Position numbers and translations under genes: made by a program. Of a stretch of 64,000 nt of DNA, positions 1 to 9,911 are shown one piece after another. This DNA comes from Odiellus spinosus. Taxonomy: Eukaryota; Arthropoda; Arachnida; Opiliones; Phalangiidae. Position 1 is the stretch's first letter, and each line of letters begins with the position of its first letter. The stretch is from the NCBI GenBank assembly GCA_963920705.1, contig OY987228.1, positions 18,794,565-18,858,564 on the forward strand. The letters are read 5' to 3'. The notes under the pieces were generated by a model, which was given only the letters and a program-made list of their open reading frames with translations, was not told the origin of the DNA and ran no database searches.

Positions 1-54
1 TCGGTGATGTTTTAGCTAGTGTGTAGTCACGTAAAATAACGTTTGTTTCACAAC

Positions 55-140
55 TTGTGTTGTATACTGAAGCCATGTATAGGTTCAATTTGATATAACA
101 TTTTGCCTTTTCACGTTACTTGGTCTACAAATACTCTACA
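55..140 (+). repeat. Diverged direct repeat, copy 1
   Basis: Shares the order 'TATACTGAAG', 'ATAGGTTCAAT', 'GATATAA', 'ATTTTGCC' and 'AATACTCTACA' with 678-770, with scattered substitutions and small indels. No terminal inverted repeats are visible, so the mechanism is unknown. Confidence 0.7.
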
Positions 141-677
141 ACCGTCAAAATTCTGATATGGTTTTAAAAGAAGAACCTTGACCTTGTGTATTTAATCTCA
201 TATCGAGATTAAATGTTTTTGGCATCTAATTTTAATTGGTTTATCAATATGTTATTTGTATAGATATTTTTTTTAAGATTTTATATTTTTTAGATTAAAA
301 TAAATTTATTATTCCAGAAGATTTTGTAGAATCTAGTTCTCAGGATTACCGGTGTTGAAAATTTATTTTGCTAATGTTATCTTGATGTCTGTGTTTTCTG
401 CCCGCTATTTGGTAGTGGTAAGATTAATATTTTTAATTTTAATTAATTGACTTATTTGGCGTTTATTTGATAATTTGCTTTACTTAAATTGTTCGTGTAA
501 GGGCTATTTTACATATTACCAAAGATTGCTAATTTCAGTTGTCTTAATTCTGATTTTTTTGTTTTAATACTGAATTATGGACTGGATTATTTATCTTGAA
601 ATCTATGTGGTTATATCTTATTTATTTTCCTTTTTTTCTCTAGTTAGGTTTGGTTTTAAGTAGAGAATTATTTAGGG

Positions 678-770
678 TTGTGTTGGTATACTGAAGAAAT
701 GCATATAGGTTCAATGTGATATAATATTTTGCCTATTTCGCTGTTTCTTCTACTCATCCAATACTCTACA
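678..770 (+). repeat. Diverged direct repeat, copy 2
   Basis: Second copy of the repeat at 55-140, about 620 bp downstream in the same orientation. Confidence 0.7.
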
Positions 771-789
771 TTTCTTTTCATCTTTTATT

Positions 790-815
790 TTAGGTAGGGT
801 TAGGTTAGGTTAGAT
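790..815 (+). repeat. Short TTAGG-type run
   Basis: A run of about four GGTTA/TTAGG-like units, the arthropod telomere unit. It is far too short to be a telomere and probably an interstitial microsatellite. Confidence 0.6.
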
Positions 816-3143
816 TACCTTAACGTCGGGGTCGGGGAGGTTATATTTTGGTTTCCCAACTTGTTTATTATTACGTTTTTCGCTCTTTTTCGTTTTTGCT
901 ATTTTATTCTCAGAAAAGCTTTTAAGCCGATTTTCCAGTTCTTTTTTCTCTCTTTCCTCTAGATCTGAGATCTCAAATGGTAACCAAATAAGGAATTGTT
1001 GCGGTATACACGTCTTAGCTTCTTAAAGTTCTTCTAAAACTTATAGCCTTCTAATTCCCCGAAAAGAAAAAAAGTGTAAAACATCTTTTTTCCGTTTAAT
1101 TTTAAATCATTGCGCGAGGGGCCACCACGCTCGAAAGTTAGAATAGTTAGGCGCAAACTCTGTCGAATCAAATGTTGGTAAATATTTGGATGATGTATCA
1201 TCGCGTAAAAGGTTATAGCTGTCACTATGACAATGATCAATCGATTGCCTCTAAATGCATTTTATCCCCTTTTCACCGAGAGAAGACTTTACTCGACTTT
1301 TATAACGATCGTAGATTAGGATTATTAGATAGCGCGAGGGTCCTTATGCCCTTAAAAATCTAGAATTTGGGATCCCTTCGTCACCTATGTAACAAGTTAA
1401 GAAGAGGAACGAAATTTATATATAATTTGTCAGATCATTTGATAACCCGGATATTCCCCTCTTAATTTCATCCGGCGATCATGATACCAAGAGAAATAAT
1501 AAATATTCCATACTGAAATTGCGGCACTTACAAACAATAGCCTCTTATACGCTTGTATCTATTTCAAATCTAATTTTAAAACATAGAATATAATCTATAT
1601 CTTTGCGCGTGCTGCAAACTCTAGATACGATAGACCCCCATTACGTTGCCTCTTATGTAATCTCTAGATTTTTTTACACACAAGCAAGGCTAGCAAGAGC
1701 TCCCGAATCACACCCCAGATTTTGGAAGTATTGTAAGCTTGGAGGAGAGAACTTATTATTCTAGAGAAGAAAACTGTAAACCTCCAACTATGTGGAAAAG
1801 AAAATCCCTGTCTTTGTTTTCGACGTCTGACCAAGAAAAATGCGGGAATGTATATTCGGAAGGTCCTCAATTTTTCCGCTCCAAAAAACTAAACTCTCTC
1901 CTTCAAGATTTTAGTATCTCGTAGGAATATTCCACGTATACAAAACTTATCTCAGGACTTAGATCCATTGAAGACTATGGGTTAGAACAAGCTCTGTGAA
2001 TCTTCTCTATTGACAAGATGAATTAATTCGGGCCTGTTTTTTTCGCTGTAAAATGTACAATAGGCGGTTATAGACGCCAAAGCTATTTGTTTACAGTGTA
2101 CACTTGACCATTTCTCTTATAGGTCTGCGAGGATAACTTTGTATATTCACGGCAACATTTTTTAGGATGGGATGTGTCCTATGCAGTTTCTTGTCCCTTG
2201 GATCTATAGAACAATGTTAGTGGGATGGTTTATTTGCTTTTTTTGCTCATTTTCCTCTCTCCCCATTCCAATCCACCCTCGCTTAGTCAAGTGCTAGGGA
2301 GTTGTATGATTTATGAAGGTGATATAATTTTTCTCCGTGTTTTTTATTATTTTTTTTTCTGCTATATTGGGGGGTGTATTCGCTGTATTCGGCAGCTTCT
2401 TTCTTACACTTCCACTTGTCGGTGCAACATAGTGGTAAACTCTTACTCCCCATCATGATAGCCCTTTCCTAGCACCCACCCCCTTCGTTTCTAGGCCCAT
2501 TGAAAGTCTCATAACTCAACAGTCCCGAGGAATTTCGGATTGAGACATTTCTATTTTTTTTTATTTTTTTTTCATTCTTTCTCTTTGAGCGTGCGAATTA
2601 ACTTTCGGCATCTTCTGAGGCATTGCGCGGGCGAGTTTCCCCTTTGAATGTTTCCCCGATTTACTTTATTATATACGTTCTAATTCCATTTCGTATAGCT
2701 TTACCCAAAATTCTTCGGACGTCTCTGCTATTGGTTGAAATCTCTTGAAATCAGCATTCGCTAAGTCGGGTTTCACGCGCTCGCCTACCAATTTTGTCCG
2801 GGACAAATTCAATTCGTGTCTCGAGATGGAATTTAAATTGAAAAAGAGGTGTTTTTTTTTCTTCTATTTGTCTCGCTAGATTTGACGATTCTCTTCGGTG
2901 CATCCGAAATAGATTTGTTTTTGCACAAATTCTAAGGTACAAAGTAAAATATAAGGATGGGTGCGTATGAGAACTTAAGGCTATAATTGGTTGCCAGTTT
3001 TTTTGTTTTTTCACCATAGCAAATTAAATTTTCATGTCATGCAGGGAACATTCTTGACTTTATACCGTCACAAATTCGTGGTTAATTCGTTGGTCAAATG
3101 AATCTGACGCTTGTTGACATACTTTATCTAAACTGTACTGTTT

Positions 3144-3148
3144 CGTTT
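3144..3148. repeat. Target site duplication CGTTT (left)
   Basis: CGTTT lies directly outside the left LTR (3149) and is repeated directly outside the right LTR at 9843-9847. A 5-bp duplication is usual for BEL/Pao integrases. Confidence 0.92.
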
Positions 3149-3618
3149 TGTTTAATTCCGTACCATTTTTGTTATTTACCGATTTCTAAATTTGCTCGTG
3201 GGAGAGCTTTTTACCTATCTACAATACCGACTGAAAAATATTATAGAGGTTTTTAATTTTTCCTATCTTCCTAAAACAAATTGAAGACAGCGTTTTGGTT
3301 TTATAATTTTTAATGTTGCTATCAAGCAAGTGCAAGACATCCGAAGTTGTTCTAAATTTCAACAGAAGTGTTTTTGGTTTTTATGCCCAACAAGTTTTTA
3401 GTTACAACAATACATTTGTTCTCTTATATGGATTGAAGGGGATGGAGCAAAATCAGGTGTTTAGGGGGATGGAATTTTGTTCAATATTTTAGTTTACAAT
3501 AGAATTTTTAGGGAAAGTGGGGTTTTTACAAAACGTGGTTATTTCCGAACATTTTTCAATACAAATCAAAGGGAAAGTGAAATGATAAATTTTGGATTTT
3601 TCTTTAAGATTTTTCACA
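3149..3618 (-). repeat. 3' LTR of element 1
   Basis: 470 bp, starts TG and ends CA. It matches 9374-9842 base for base except for one extra A after the T5 run in 'AGCTTTTTACC'. Lying on the left, it is the 3' LTR of this minus-strand element. Confidence 0.96.
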
Positions 3619-3625
3619 CTCCCCG
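3619..3625 (-). other. Polypurine tract of element 1
   Basis: The plus strand reads CTCCCCG next to the LTR edge; in element sense this is CGGGGAG immediately before the 3' LTR TG. This is the expected place for the RNase H-resistant primer of plus-strand DNA synthesis. Confidence 0.85.
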
Positions 3626-3647
3626 CTGAAAGACTTCAGTCTTTCAG
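3626..3647 (-). other. Hairpin next to the polypurine tract
   Basis: CTGAAAGAC (3626-3634) and GTCTTTCAG (3639-3647) are perfect complements around the 4-nt loop TTCA. The hairpin lies in the 3' UTR just before the polypurine tract. Element 2 has a hairpin of the same geometry in the same place but with unrelated sequence, which suggests selection for structure. Confidence 0.85.
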
Positions 3648-3721
3648 TTACAAGTTTCAAAATTCAAATGATTTTTACATACATGATTTTTATACTTAAA
3701 ACTATACAATTTATTTTTTCT

Positions 3722-6700
3722 TTAATCATTGACTTCCAATAAATACAATAATTGGACTGGCCTACGAATCTCATTGCCATTTGGGGTTTTAACTACACAA
3801 GATCTAATCCTATTGTCTCTGCCTATTATTACTTCTTTTATCAAGCCTAATTTCCACATATGTTTTTTAACCTTGTCTTCATGGATGAGAACTACATCCC
3901 CTACTTTTATTTCTTTTTTGTTTTTGTCTAATAAGCTATGATGTGCAGACCTTAACTCTAAGAGATATTCTTTTCTCCATCTTTTCCAAAGTTTTTCTGC
4001 CAAATTGATTCTATGCGTTTCTTTTTTGGTGAGTTCTACTCTTGTTAATGGTATGTTTTGGGATTTTACTGTCTGAGGGGGCAGACTGGTGACTCTTTTG
4101 CCAATTAATAGATGTGAGGGTGATAATGGGCTTGGTTCTCCTATCTCGTTAAATACATAAGTTATAGGCCTAGAGTTAATTACTCCTTCCGTTTCTATTA
4201 ACATGGTTTCCATTTCTGTGTAATTTAAAGACGCCCTTCCCAAAATCTTTTTTAATGTCGTTTTTGTTGATTTTACTAGGCGTTCCCAAAAACCTCCGTG
4301 CCAAGCCGCTCTTTCTGTGATAAATCGCCATTCTATACCTCTTTTGCCAAAATAATTCAAAACCTCGGGGTCTTTTATCGTCTTCCATATTTCTTTCAAA
4401 TCTTTGTCTGCCTTTTTAAACGTTTTCCCGTTATCACTATAAATTATATGGGGTATACCCCTTCTCGATATCATTCGTGACAATGCCAACAAAAATTCAT
4501 GGGTTGTCAACGACGCCACTAACTCTAAATGTACGGCACGTGACACGGCGCAAGTAAAAAGACAGACGTATGATTTCTGCATTTTGCCTTTGATTTTGAC
4601 ATATAATGGCCCTGCAAAGTCTACACCCAGGGTTTGAAAACAAGGTGTTTCTTCTATTCTCTCTCTCGGCAAATTTGCCATGGGAGCATCTCCCGCCGTT
4701 GCCAAATGTTTTTTACAGATAAAACAACCACTAACTACAGTTTTAGCTAATTGTCGGCCTGACACTATCCAATATCTTTCGCGCGCTTGGGTAATGGTAT
4801 CTTGAATACCCGAATGACATACCTCTCCGTGACTTCTGATCATTATCAATTTAGCTAATCTATGTTTTTTATCTAATATTATGGGATGTTTTGTTGCGTA
4901 ACTCATATTTGACTCTTCTAATCTGCCGCCTACGCGCAGAATTCCTTCATCTAATATAGGCCTTAAGGTTGCGATTTTTGAAGTATTTAGAATTTTGCTC
5001 CCCGCTTTCAACATTTTAATTTCCTCATTATATTCTAATTCTTGAATGGCCATTATCCAATCATTTTCGGCCCTAGATATTTCGCTAGCATGGATAAGTC
5101 CCCTTTTAGTCTTCATTTTTCTACAATTATCAATAAACCGGTGAATGTATGCCGTAATTCTCAAGGGCTTAGACAAAGAGCTATATTTGTTTAAATCAAT
5201 TAATTTTGTTAAGTTTGGCATTTCTTCGTACCGAATAACTAAAACTATTTTTCGTTTTTCACATTCCACCTCTTTTAAACCAGTTTTAAATTCTATGTTA
5301 TTGTTAGCTGTGGGCCAATTCTCTCTTCCTTTCCTAAGCCAGGTGGGTCCCTCCCACCAAAGACTACCCTTTTTTAACTCTTCAACTCTGGTTCCCCTTG
5401 TAGGCAAATCTGCGGGGTTCTGTTCGCCGGGACAATGAGCCCAATTTTCTGGTTCTGACATGGTTCTAATTTCCTTAACCCTATTTGTAACAAAAGGTTT
5501 CCATAAATCTGATGTATCTCTAACCCAATGTAACGCTATTGTAGAATCTGTCCACATAAATATCTCAACTCTTTCTTTATCAAAGGCTGGTTTGACGAAA
5601 TTAACTAAACGGGCCCCTATAACGCATCCCATCAATTCAAGTCTCGGAAGACTAAGTGTTTTTAAAGGGGCTACTCGGGCCTTAGCTGTTACAAGAGAAA
5701 CCCTCGTTTCCGTTGAGTTGATTACGTAACGTAAATAAATAACTGCACAATAGGCCTTCATACTTGCATCGCAGAAGCAATGAAGTGAGATATCTGAGAT
5801 ATTTTGAGGAGATTCTTTGAAATAACATCTATCTATTGTTATTTTCCTTATTTCGGGCAATTCTCGGTACCAATTTCTAAACATTTTTCCCAATTCCTCG
5901 GCTATTGTCTGATCCCATTTTACTCTAGCTGTCCATAAATTTTGAAGTAAAATTTTTGCTACAATGGTGTATGGCGATAAAATCCCCATGGGGTCAAAGA
6001 TTTGGGCTACCATACTAAGTACGCTTCGTTTAGTTTCTTTTACGTTATCTAGCGTATCTATTAAATTGTTTAAATTAAACGAGAATTGATCCGTTTCAGG
6101 ATCCCAAACTAAACCTAGTACCTTTTGATTTTCCGCTTCTGTTTTTCCTTCGAAAATTAATTTTAAATTTTCCCCTGCCATTTTTTCATTTATCCATAGT
6201 TCCCTAAGTTCTTTCGAATTAGTTTGCCATTTCCTAAGTGTCATTTTTGCTTCACTAATTATTTCCGCTACCTCTTTTGATAATCTATATGCCCCTTTCA
6301 CACTATTCTCTCCGCTGACTAAGTCATCGACATATAGATCCTTGTTTAAGACCTCGACCGCCTGGGTTTTTGATTCCTTAAATTTCTCAATGTGGACTTT
6401 AATTGTTCCCGCTAATAAGAAGGGACTCGATGTAATGCCAAATGGCACCCTTGCCATTCTAAGTGTTTCAAATTTATTTTCATCTAATTTCCCTTCCGAT
6501 TCGCTAACCCATAGAAACCTTACTGAATCCCTCTCCTCTTCCGCCACTGCAACCTGTAAAAAGGCCTTCTCAATATCGGCCGTAATAGCTATGGTATGTT
6601 TTCTAAATCTCAAAAGCAATAACAAAAGATCGGGATTCAGATTGCCTCCGCTGCTTAAACAATCGTTCAAGGATGGTTTTCCCTCTACGTGTGAAGAGGC

Positions 6701-9271
6701 ATCAAAGACAACGCGTAATTTGGTCGTTAGGCGATCTTTTTTCAAAACTGGCTGATGTGGCATATAATAGGTTCCTACGCTATTTAAGTTTAATTCTGGA
6801 TTTTCAACCCTTTCCGCTATTCCCAAAGCTAATTGTTCTTCGATTACTTGTTTATAGTCCGAATATAATTCTGGGTCCAAATTAAATTTCCTAACCAAAG
6901 GTTTAATCCTCTGGGTGGCTAAAACTAAATTGTTAGGTAGGGTATCCTTTTCTACCCGCCAGGGGAATTTTACATAATATCTCTTATCCTTAATTTCCGT
7001 GTTTTGTTTGAACCTTTCCATTATTTCCGTGTCCGTAGGTTCTGGTTGTGGATTCCCATCTATTCCTAGGGCTTCCAATTCCCAAAGTGATCTCATCATA
7101 TCTGATGTTTTCCCCGTGTTAACTAATCCCACTCTGATTACGCTGTTATTTACTTTGAAGTTTGGGGTGTTTGTTGGGCCCTGAATCACCCAACCCAAGT
7201 GTGTTTCTAAACAAACAAATTTTTTGTTAAACCGCTCTATTTTTCCCGTAACAAATTCCCAATAATAGTCTCCCCCAACCAAAATTTCTATGTTTGTTTC
7301 TCCTATTTTAGCCTGGCTGGGTGGGTCACATAATTTTAGTCCTTTGTTGTCCATTAAATTTTCTAATTGTTCTAATTCCTTCGTAGCTATGGCCTCGCAT
7401 AAATATGGTACTACTACAGCTATAATTTCAACCGTTTTAAAGGGATTTATGTTACCTTGAATATTTAACTTAACGATTTTTCTCTTTTCTACGCTAGGGT
7501 TTTTGTTAGCAAAGTTGTAAACGGTAACCGTTTGTTCTCCGACTACGGGTAACTCTAGTTGTTTTGCAACCTCTTCCCTAATAAAAGAGGCTTGGGCCCC
7601 GCTATCTAACAAGATTCTAACACCTATCTCTTTTCCTAAATTTTCTGGATTTTGGGCCGTAGCCTTGGCTGTCTGTAATAAAACTGACCCCATTTCTATT
7701 TGAGGAGAAGTCACTGTCAATGTTGTTATTCCCCGTTCTTCACTTTCTTTTTCTTTGAAAGAATCTTTCCCTTTATCTACTGACTTTAAATTTGATCTAT
7801 TTTTGTAACAAATTGCCACGTTGTGCCTGCCGCTACATATTTTACAATTTTTATACCTTGATTGGCAATTGTTAGCTAAATGCCCGTTTTTTATACAAAT
7901 AAAACATCTTTTCTGTTCTATCATTAATCTCTTTTTATCCTCTATGCTGTGTTTATAGCAATTTGTAGAAGAGTGGCTCTCTGATTGGCAAAATACGCAA
8001 TAAAATGACACCCTATCTTGACCCTGGTTTGTTTTATAATTAACGTTTGTTTGAAGAGCCGTGGCTGAAGCTAATTTTTGACCATCGTCCGATGGTTTGA
8101 ATTGTTTTGGCTTGTTTTTTTCTATTTTTTGCGTGTTGAAGCCTAAGACTTCGGAGGTTTCTCGACCTTCTAACTGATCTCTCAAGAATTCTATCAATTT
8201 TTCTATATTCCAATTTCCGTCATTTTTTCGGCCCAAACTATATAATAACCTGATTTCATCCGGCAAACATTTAATAATGGCTGGGCATACTGAGTACCCA
8301 CTAAGTGTCGTGTCCACTCCCAAAGAACGTAAACTCCTCAAATTTACCTCGCAAGAATCAAAAAGACGTCTTAGACCTTTAACATCATTAGGGTCCTTAA
8401 CTGGGTCTAAATTTAATAGTCTTTGCATATGCGTATGTTTTACTAAATCCTTCCTATCGTACCTATTTTTCAAAATTTTCACCGCCTCTTCGTAACTAGA
8501 ATCGGCAGCGTGTAGGCCTAACAACATATTTTTAGCTTCCCCTGACAAATGAGATTCTAACTGGCTTAATTTCTCCATCGGAGACAAATTTTCTTTGCTT
8601 ACCGCAAGCTCGAACCTGCTCCAGAACCCTTGCCATTGCGTGATGTCTCCGGCAAATTTTTTGATTTCCAGCGTTGGCAGTTTTGACGGAGCTTTGTAGA
8701 AAATCCCAGTTGGGAGTTTGATTTCTTCGGCTCCCGCGCTCGTTGATGGTGCTGGCGTTGCCGTGATTGCCGCGTTGATCGGGCTCGTTGATGCCGCTGG
8801 TGCTGCCGTGGTTCCCGCGTTGATCGGGCTCGTTGATAGCGCTGGAGTTGTTATTATCGTCGATGAGCTTGATCCGCTGATGGAGGAAGCTCTCGAGGTT
8901 GCCGCTTGTAGTTGTGCAATTTTCCGGTTTACTTTCGACTTGATCAGGGTGATCTCGTCTTGAATTTTTTCCGCTTTCTCGATGTCCGCGTCGATAACGT
9001 CTTGGTCGGTGAGAAGCGCCAATATCTTTTCGTCCAGATTTTGTAGGGTTTCCTCCTTTTGTTTTAGTAGAGCGATTTGGTCCTCTAGCTCTTCCGATTT
9101 TGTTGTTGCATCGTCCAACATGTTTTTTAGCGAGTTTTCCAGTCTGGTTACTGAACATCTCGCCCTCCTCCTCAAGTTTTTTGTTTTTGAAAGTTCGCTT
9201 GTAACTCCTGCCGTTAAAACGGCATTGGCTCCCGGCCCCGCCGGTGGCTCGATTGGTTGATTATTCTGCAT
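3722..9271 (-). CDS. gag-pol: BEL/Pao Gag-Pol polyprotein (element 1)
   Basis: 1849-aa single-frame polyprotein, expected to be cut into particle, protease, reverse transcriptase/RNase H and integrase proteins. Visible from N to C: charged, coiled-coil-like helix (about 55-125); Ala/Ser/Thr/Pro linker with repeats (about 135-180); a gag region resembling DUF1759 (about 200-345); three zinc knuckles (C425-C438, C456-C469, C476-C488); aspartic protease LLDSG (about 554-558); reverse transcriptase with first Asp D899 and YVDD at 980-983; Pao-type linker (about 1050-1160); RNase H acids D1168, E1212, D1242 and D1288; integrase zinc ligands H1481, H1486, C1516 and C1519; integrase triad D1551, D1613 and E1663; C-terminal domain like DUF5641. 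No frameshift or stop. The start is the first ATG after the leader. Family and motifs are clear; activity is inferred from intactness. Confidence 0.96.
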   Translation of the reverse strand: MQNNQPIEPPAGPGANAVLTAGVTSELSKTKNLRRRARCSVTRLENSLKNMLDDATTKSEELEDQIALLKQKEETLQNLDEKILALLTDQDVIDADIEKAEKIQDEITLIKSKVNRKIAQLQAATSRASSISGSSSSTIITTPALSTSPINAGTTAAPAASTSPINAAITATPAPSTSAGAEEIKLPTGIFYKAPSKLPTLEIKKFAGDITQWQGFWSRFELAVSKENLSPMEKLSQLESHLSGEAKNMLLGLHAADSSYEEAVKILKNRYDRKDLVKHTHMQRLLNLDPVKDPNDVKGLRRLFDSCEVNLRSLRSLGVDTTLSGYSVCPAIIKCLPDEIRLLYSLGRKNDGNWNIEKLIEFLRDQLEGRETSEVLGFNTQKIEKNKPKQFKPSDDGQKLASATALQTNVNYKTNQGQDRVSFYCVFCQSESHSSTNCYKHSIEDKKRLMIEQKRCFICIKNGHLANNCQSRYKNCKICSGRHNVAICYKNRSNLKSVDKGKDSFKEKESEERGITTLTVTSPQIEMGSVLLQTAKATAQNPENLGKEIGVRILLDSGAQASFIREEVAKQLELPVVGEQTVTVYNFANKNPSVEKRKIVKLNIQGNINPFKTVEIIAVVVPYLCEAIATKELEQLENLMDNKGLKLCDPPSQAKIGETNIEILVGGDYYWEFVTGKIERFNKKFVCLETHLGWVIQGPTNTPNFKVNNSVIRVGLVNTGKTSDMMRSLWELEALGIDGNPQPEPTDTEIMERFKQNTEIKDKRYYVKFPWRVEKDTLPNNLVLATQRIKPLVRKFNLDPELYSDYKQVIEEQLALGIAERVENPELNLNSVGTYYMPHQPVLKKDRLTTKLRVVFDASSHVEGKPSLNDCLSSGGNLNPDLLLLLLRFRKHTIAITADIEKAFLQVAVAEEERDSVRFLWVSESEGKLDENKFETLRMARVPFGITSSPFLLAGTIKVHIEKFKESKTQAVEVLNKDLYVDDLVSGENSVKGAYRLSKEVAEIISEAKMTLRKWQTNSKELRELWINEKMAGENLKLIFEGKTEAENQKVLGLVWDPETDQFSFNLNNLIDTLDNVKETKRSVLSMVAQIFDPMGILSPYTIVAKILLQNLWTARVKWDQTIAEELGKMFRNWYRELPEIRKITIDRCYFKESPQNISDISLHCFCDASMKAYCAVIYLRYVINSTETRVSLVTAKARVAPLKTLSLPRLELMGCVIGARLVNFVKPAFDKERVEIFMWTDSTIALHWVRDTSDLWKPFVTNRVKEIRTMSEPENWAHCPGEQNPADLPTRGTRVEELKKGSLWWEGPTWLRKGRENWPTANNNIEFKTGLKEVECEKRKIVLVIRYEEMPNLTKLIDLNKYSSLSKPLRITAYIHRFIDNCRKMKTKRGLIHASEISRAENDWIMAIQELEYNEEIKMLKAGSKILNTSKIATLRPILDEGILRVGGRLEESNMSYATKHPIILDKKHRLAKLIMIRSHGEVCHSGIQDTITQARERYWIVSGRQLAKTVVSGCFICKKHLATAGDAPMANLPRERIEETPCFQTLGVDFAGPLYVKIKGKMQKSYVCLFTCAVSRAVHLELVASLTTHEFLLALSRMISRRGIPHIIYSDNGKTFKKADKDLKEIWKTIKDPEVLNYFGKRGIEWRFITERAAWHGGFWERLVKSTKTTLKKILGRASLNYTEMETMLIETEGVINSRPITYVFNEIGEPSPLSPSHLLIGKRVTSLPPQTVKSQNIPLTRVELTKKETHRINLAEKLWKRWRKEYLLELRSAHHSLLDKNKKEIKVGDVVLIHEDKVKKHMWKLGLIKEVIIGRDNRIRSCVVKTPNGNEIRRPVQLLYLLEVND
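8745..8880 (-). repeat. Repeat inside the gag linker
   Basis: About 2.5 copies of a 48-bp unit around 'GGGCTCGTTGATG', encoding repeats of the pattern STSPINA. It lies between the helical segment and the conserved gag domain and probably varies in length between copies. Confidence 0.7.
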
Positions 9272-9355
9272 CTTTTATCCGACTAATTTCTAACTAATTT
9301 TTAACGTATCTAATTTACGCGCTCTTTTTTGTTTTCTAAATCTCCTAAGTTTTTC

Positions 9356-9373
9356 CCGCGTTTCCTGGCACCA
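9356..9373 (-). other. Primer binding site of element 1
   Basis: The plus strand ends CCTGGCACCA immediately before the LTR TG. It reads like a tRNA 3' end with CCA, so the element strand (TGGTGCCAGG...) could pair with a tRNA primer. The last seven bases, GGCACCA, are shared with element 2. The tRNA is not certain; tRNA-His ends in GGCACCA, but the match does not clearly extend further. Confidence 0.7.
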
Positions 9374-9842
9374 TGTTTAATTCCGTACCATTTTTGTTAT
9401 TTACCGATTTCTAAATTTGCTCGTGGGAGAGCTTTTTCCTATCTACAATACCGACTGAAAAATATTATAGAGGTTTTTAATTTTTCCTATCTTCCTAAAA
9501 CAAATTGAAGACAGCGTTTTGGTTTTATAATTTTTAATGTTGCTATCAAGCAAGTGCAAGACATCCGAAGTTGTTCTAAATTTCAACAGAAGTGTTTTTG
9601 GTTTTTATGCCCAACAAGTTTTTAGTTACAACAATACATTTGTTCTCTTATATGGATTGAAGGGGATGGAGCAAAATCAGGTGTTTAGGGGGATGGAATT
9701 TTGTTCAATATTTTAGTTTACAATAGAATTTTTAGGGAAAGTGGGGTTTTTACAAAACGTGGTTATTTCCGAACATTTTTCAATACAAATCAAAGGGAAA
9801 GTGAAATGATAAATTTTGGATTTTTCTTTAAGATTTTTCACA
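9374..9842 (-). repeat. 5' LTR of element 1
   Basis: 469-bp direct copy of 3149-3618. In element sense it carries an arthropod initiator-like TCAGTC (about 9464-9469) downstream of A/T-rich DNA. It should contain the promoter and define the RNA start, but the exact start is not visible. Confidence 0.96.
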
Positions 9843-9847
9843 CGTTT
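9843..9847. repeat. Target site duplication CGTTT (right)
   Basis: Matches 3144-3148 exactly, on the other side of element 1. Confidence 0.92.
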
Positions 9848-9911
9848 AATATATTTGAAGTATATGATGTATGTATAGTCTAGAACATCTCTACAAGTAA
9901 ACGAGTCATAC

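Larger units (their letters stand above)
1..3148. other. AT-rich non-coding DNA, no gene seen
   Basis: No ORF here has recognisable protein motifs; the few open stretches of 60-90 codons are random-looking. The region holds a diverged direct repeat (55-140 and 678-770), a short TTAGG-type run near 790-815 and pyrimidine-rich tracts around 2220-2600. Its right edge is the target site of the first LTR retrotransposon. Confidence 0.6.
3149..9842 (-). mobile_element. Complete BEL/Pao LTR retrotransposon (element 1)
   Basis: Full-length 6.7-kb element transcribed on the minus strand. Order in element sense: 5' LTR (9374-9842), primer site, 102-bp leader, one Gag-Pol ORF (9271-3722), 103-bp 3' UTR with a hairpin and polypurine tract, 3' LTR (3149-3618). 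The LTRs start TG and end CA, differ only by one A indel, and are flanked by CGTTT on both sides. The intact ORF and near-identical LTRs indicate a very recent insertion and possible activity. No env-like ORF is present: the ORF ends 103 bp from the 3' LTR. Confidence 0.96.

Noticed and set aside
790..815. Telomere (TTAGG) sequence
   Set aside because: Only a few units here and at 15842-15870, both embedded in ordinary DNA. Too short for a telomere or a fusion site.
3619..3721. Possible env gene between pol and the 3' LTR
   Set aside because: Only 103 bp here and 124 bp in element 2 separate the ORF from the LTR, so there is no room for an envelope ORF.
3729..9260. Plus-strand open frames of 60-137 codons across element 1
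   Set aside because: They lie antisense to the clear Gag-Pol ORF and have no motifs; the same holds for 58815-63665 in element 2.
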